Shown piece after piece: positions 62,135 to 64,000 of a DNA stretch of 64,000 nt. Each line of letters opens with the position of its first letter. The stretch's first letter is position 1. A program made the translations under genes and the position numbers. The notes under the pieces were generated by a model. That model saw only the letters and a list, made by a program, of their open reading frames with translations. It had not been told where the DNA came from and did not search any database. Source of the DNA: Acerihabitans sp015654925 (GTDB lineage Bacteria > Pseudomonadota > Gammaproteobacteria > Enterobacterales > Enterobacteriaceae); NCBI RefSeq assembly GCF_047324175.1, contig NZ_CP178732.1, forward strand, positions 4,898,001 to 4,962,000, in the 5' to 3' direction.

Positions 62135-63925
62135 TTAAGCAAATGTATTTCTAAGAATCATGTTGTTGGTACCGGCCGCATTCATTTGTATTTCTGATAA
62201 ATCGGCCCATTTTTGCTGTATGTTTTTCTGGCTTTCGCTGAAATTATCCAACAAGGTTTCAAGTAATTTCTTTATCTGATCCAGCACGCTGGCCGATAAG
62301 GTAAAACCCGCCAGAATATCCTGGGCATTTTTTTCCGCCACGCCGCGCGCCACGCCCAATCCGCCCTGTACACCCGTAGTAGTCACGGTTGCGCCCACGT
62401 TTACCGCATTAAGATTATTGGAATATTTTTGCAGCGTTGCCGTATCCGACTTCAGCCCTAATCGATCCATCAGGCGTTTCATACCGTCGGATAACGCCAT
62501 GCCGGATTTATTGGCCAGGTTTTTCAATACATCGGGCACTATTTTTTTGATCGCTTCACCGATCATTTTGCCTAAGGCCGAGGACGCGAATTTACTGGCG
62601 GCGGCCTTGCCGACAACAACGACGGCAATAATCAGCGCTACGGCGACCAGCGCCCCGACGATATTACCGACCATATTGGCGGTCGTGGAATCCACCCCCA
62701 TTTTTTCCAGCATTTGGGTAATGCCTTTACTTAGCGCTTCCACCAAGGGTTGAATCACCTTTTCCATGATGGGATTTAAAATTTTCTCCATGAAGGACAC
62801 GCCGGTAATGGCCTTGCCGATTTGATCGCCCACCATCAGCGCCAGCCCCACCGCGGCGAACGCCAGGCTGGCGCCGCCGGAAAACGCCGCCCCTATCACG
62901 CTCAGGGCGGTAATCAGACCACCGAGGATTTTGCCGACGCAGCCCATCGCCTTATTAAGCTCGTCGGCTTTACGCATTTCCGCCGCGGCTTTATCCGCCT
63001 GGTTTTTCAAATCCTGCTGGACGGCCACCTGGATACGCTGGAACAACTCGGCATCGCTTTCCAGCGCTTGCTGGCTATTTTTATCCACTAGCGTAATAAA
63101 AATGCCGATTAACAGCATCATCCGCGCCATGGCGTCCAGGGCCTGTTCGGCGTGCTCTTTGGTTGCCAGGCTTTGCTGGCTGCCGGTCAGCTGCATTTTG
63201 CCGTACAAGTCGTCCACCGCCTGCGCTTTATCGTTGGCTACCTGGTACGACGCATCGGCTTTGGCTTGCGCCTTCGCCATGTGTTCACCAGCGGTTTTCA
63301 GTTCGTTTTCCGCCGCCGACAGCGCCTGTTGCGCCTGGACATAGCCCTCATCTTCCGGGCTTAACAGCCCCAGGGCTTCCCCTGCCTGCTGGTAAACCCG
63401 CCGCTGCGTTTCCAGCGCCGTCTTGGCCTGTTGCAGCGCATCCATATCGCCAAGGGCCTTGTCATATGCCGCCTGGCTCTCGGTCACCGCCTGTTGGAAC
63501 TGTTTGGCCAGCTCAGTGTTGGAGTGCCGCAACGCGGCGCTATTGGCCACTGAAATTTCCAGGCGGTTCGCCAGCTCCTGCAGGGAAACATTCGCCAATA
63601 ACACCATGGCCTGGCCCAGCAAATAGGTAAATTTGGCGTTACTGTCGAGCTTACCCTCGGCGCCAAGGGATATCTTCGGCAACGGCAATTCAGGGGCGCC
63701 GTTTTTGCCCAACGGCGCCGGCGCGCCGCGAGGGGTTTTATCGCTTAATACCGCCAGCAATTCTTGTGCCGCGCCCTGCGCTTGTTTAAACAAAGTCTGG
63801 GCTTTGGACGGAGAAATATGCGTCTTATCAAATAGCGCCGAACCGGGCGTATTTTTTTTATCGACAATTTCTTCCGGGAGGTTGGTATAACCTAATTCAA
63901 TACTGAGTTTAATGGCATCCGTCAT
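62135..63925 (-). CDS. sipB: T3SS translocator SipB (SctE)
   Basis: 596 residues. Long coiled coil in the first half (LETQRRVYQQAGEALG, ALSAAENELKTAGEHMAKAQ), then two hydrophobic membrane-inserting regions (GKILGGLITALSVIGAAFSG and NIVGALVAVALIIAVVVVGK) and a C-terminal helix bundle ending MILRNTFA. It inserts into host membranes as the major pore component. Starts 41 bases after the sicA stop. Confidence 0.93.
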   Translation of the reverse strand: MTDAIKLSIELGYTNLPEEIVDKKNTPGSALFDKTHISPSKAQTLFKQAQGAAQELLAVLSDKTPRGAPAPLGKNGAPELPLPKISLGAEGKLDSNAKFTYLLGQAMVLLANVSLQELANRLEISVANSAALRHSNTELAKQFQQAVTESQAAYDKALGDMDALQQAKTALETQRRVYQQAGEALGLLSPEDEGYVQAQQALSAAENELKTAGEHMAKAQAKADASYQVANDKAQAVDDLYGKMQLTGSQQSLATKEHAEQALDAMARMMLLIGIFITLVDKNSQQALESDAELFQRIQVAVQQDLKNQADKAAAEMRKADELNKAMGCVGKILGGLITALSVIGAAFSGGASLAFAAVGLALMVGDQIGKAITGVSFMEKILNPIMEKVIQPLVEALSKGITQMLEKMGVDSTTANMVGNIVGALVAVALIIAVVVVGKAAASKFASSALGKMIGEAIKKIVPDVLKNLANKSGMALSDGMKRLMDRLGLKSDTATLQKYSNNLNAVNVGATVTTTGVQGGLGVARGVAEKNAQDILAGFTLSASVLDQIKKLLETLLDNFSESQKNIQQKWADLSEIQMNAAGTNNMILRNTFA

Positions 63926-63966
63926 ATACGTTCTCCATTTTTTGAGAGAAATTCATTTAACTTTTC

Positions 63967-64000
63967 CTAATGATTTATCGTATCCAGGTAGGCTTTGGCC
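63967..64000 (-). CDS. sicA: T3SS chaperone SicA, C-terminal end only
   Basis: The last ten codons (AKAYLDTINH, then TAG) of a gene entering from the right edge. The place just upstream of sipB is held by the class II chaperone sicA in all SPI-1-like loci. The ten residues alone do not prove it. Confidence 0.6.
   Translation of the reverse strand, partial: AKAYLDTINH

Overview
The window looks like one chromosomal segment of a gammaproteobacterium of the order Enterobacterales. Close matches to Escherichia coli and Salmonella genes (yajD, rspR, ydfI, yohD, the phn operon, the SPI-1 sip/prg/org order) together with a Ysa/SSR-1-like type III secretion system, many pseudogenes and IS relics suggest a Sodalis-allied or related plant- or insect-associated lineage. 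That placement is an inference; no rRNA or other phylogenetic marker is present.

Positions 1-24550 are accessory DNA. The left edge holds an AT-rich gene for a reverse transcriptase fused to a nitrilase domain (class 1 defence-associated reverse transcriptase), a possible small membrane ORF and a GNAT/DUF1778 toxin-antitoxin pair. Pieces of tRNA-Phe sequence near 4619, 4777 and 24521 look like old island attachment sites. From 5.3 to 15 kb lie a C4-like structured RNA, a frameshifted IS3-family element, fragments of other transposases and of a P4-type integrase, and a decaying alkylation-repair cluster (ogt', alkA', ada, a 2-oxoglutarate oxygenase fragment). There is also a nuclease fragment and an intact TetR/RidA pair with three matching operators. 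A porin and a secreted alpha/beta hydrolase follow. Next is an apparently sigma-54-controlled catabolic operon: an enhancer-binding regulator, two MmgE/PrpD proteins and a DASS-type anion transporter.

Positions 24.6-31.1 kb carry small modules: the StbDE toxin-antitoxin pair, LysR/SDR, a ParD-like protein with a methionine aminopeptidase, and a rhodanese divergent from ftrA. A run of gene remnants closes this part. Positions 31.2-46.8 kb hold a complete phosphonate uptake and C-P lyase locus: phnF-phnN plus a hexapeptide acetyltransferase on the minus strand, and phnC, phnD and two phnE genes divergent on the plus strand. A chemoreceptor gene sits on each side. Then come yohD, yajD, rspR and ydfI.

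Positions 50.9-64.0 kb are part of an SPI-1-like type III secretion locus, all on the minus strand: sicA (partial), sipB, sipC, sipD, a sipA-like effector, iacP, then the needle and basal body genes sctD, sctF, sctI, sctJ, sctK and sctL, an orgC-position gene and a lipoprotein. The sipA-like effector is the most unusual gene here. Its N-terminal half resembles SipA, but the actin-binding C-terminal half is replaced by near-identical 160-residue Pro/Arg-rich tandem repeats, preceded by FAPTNxT heptads.
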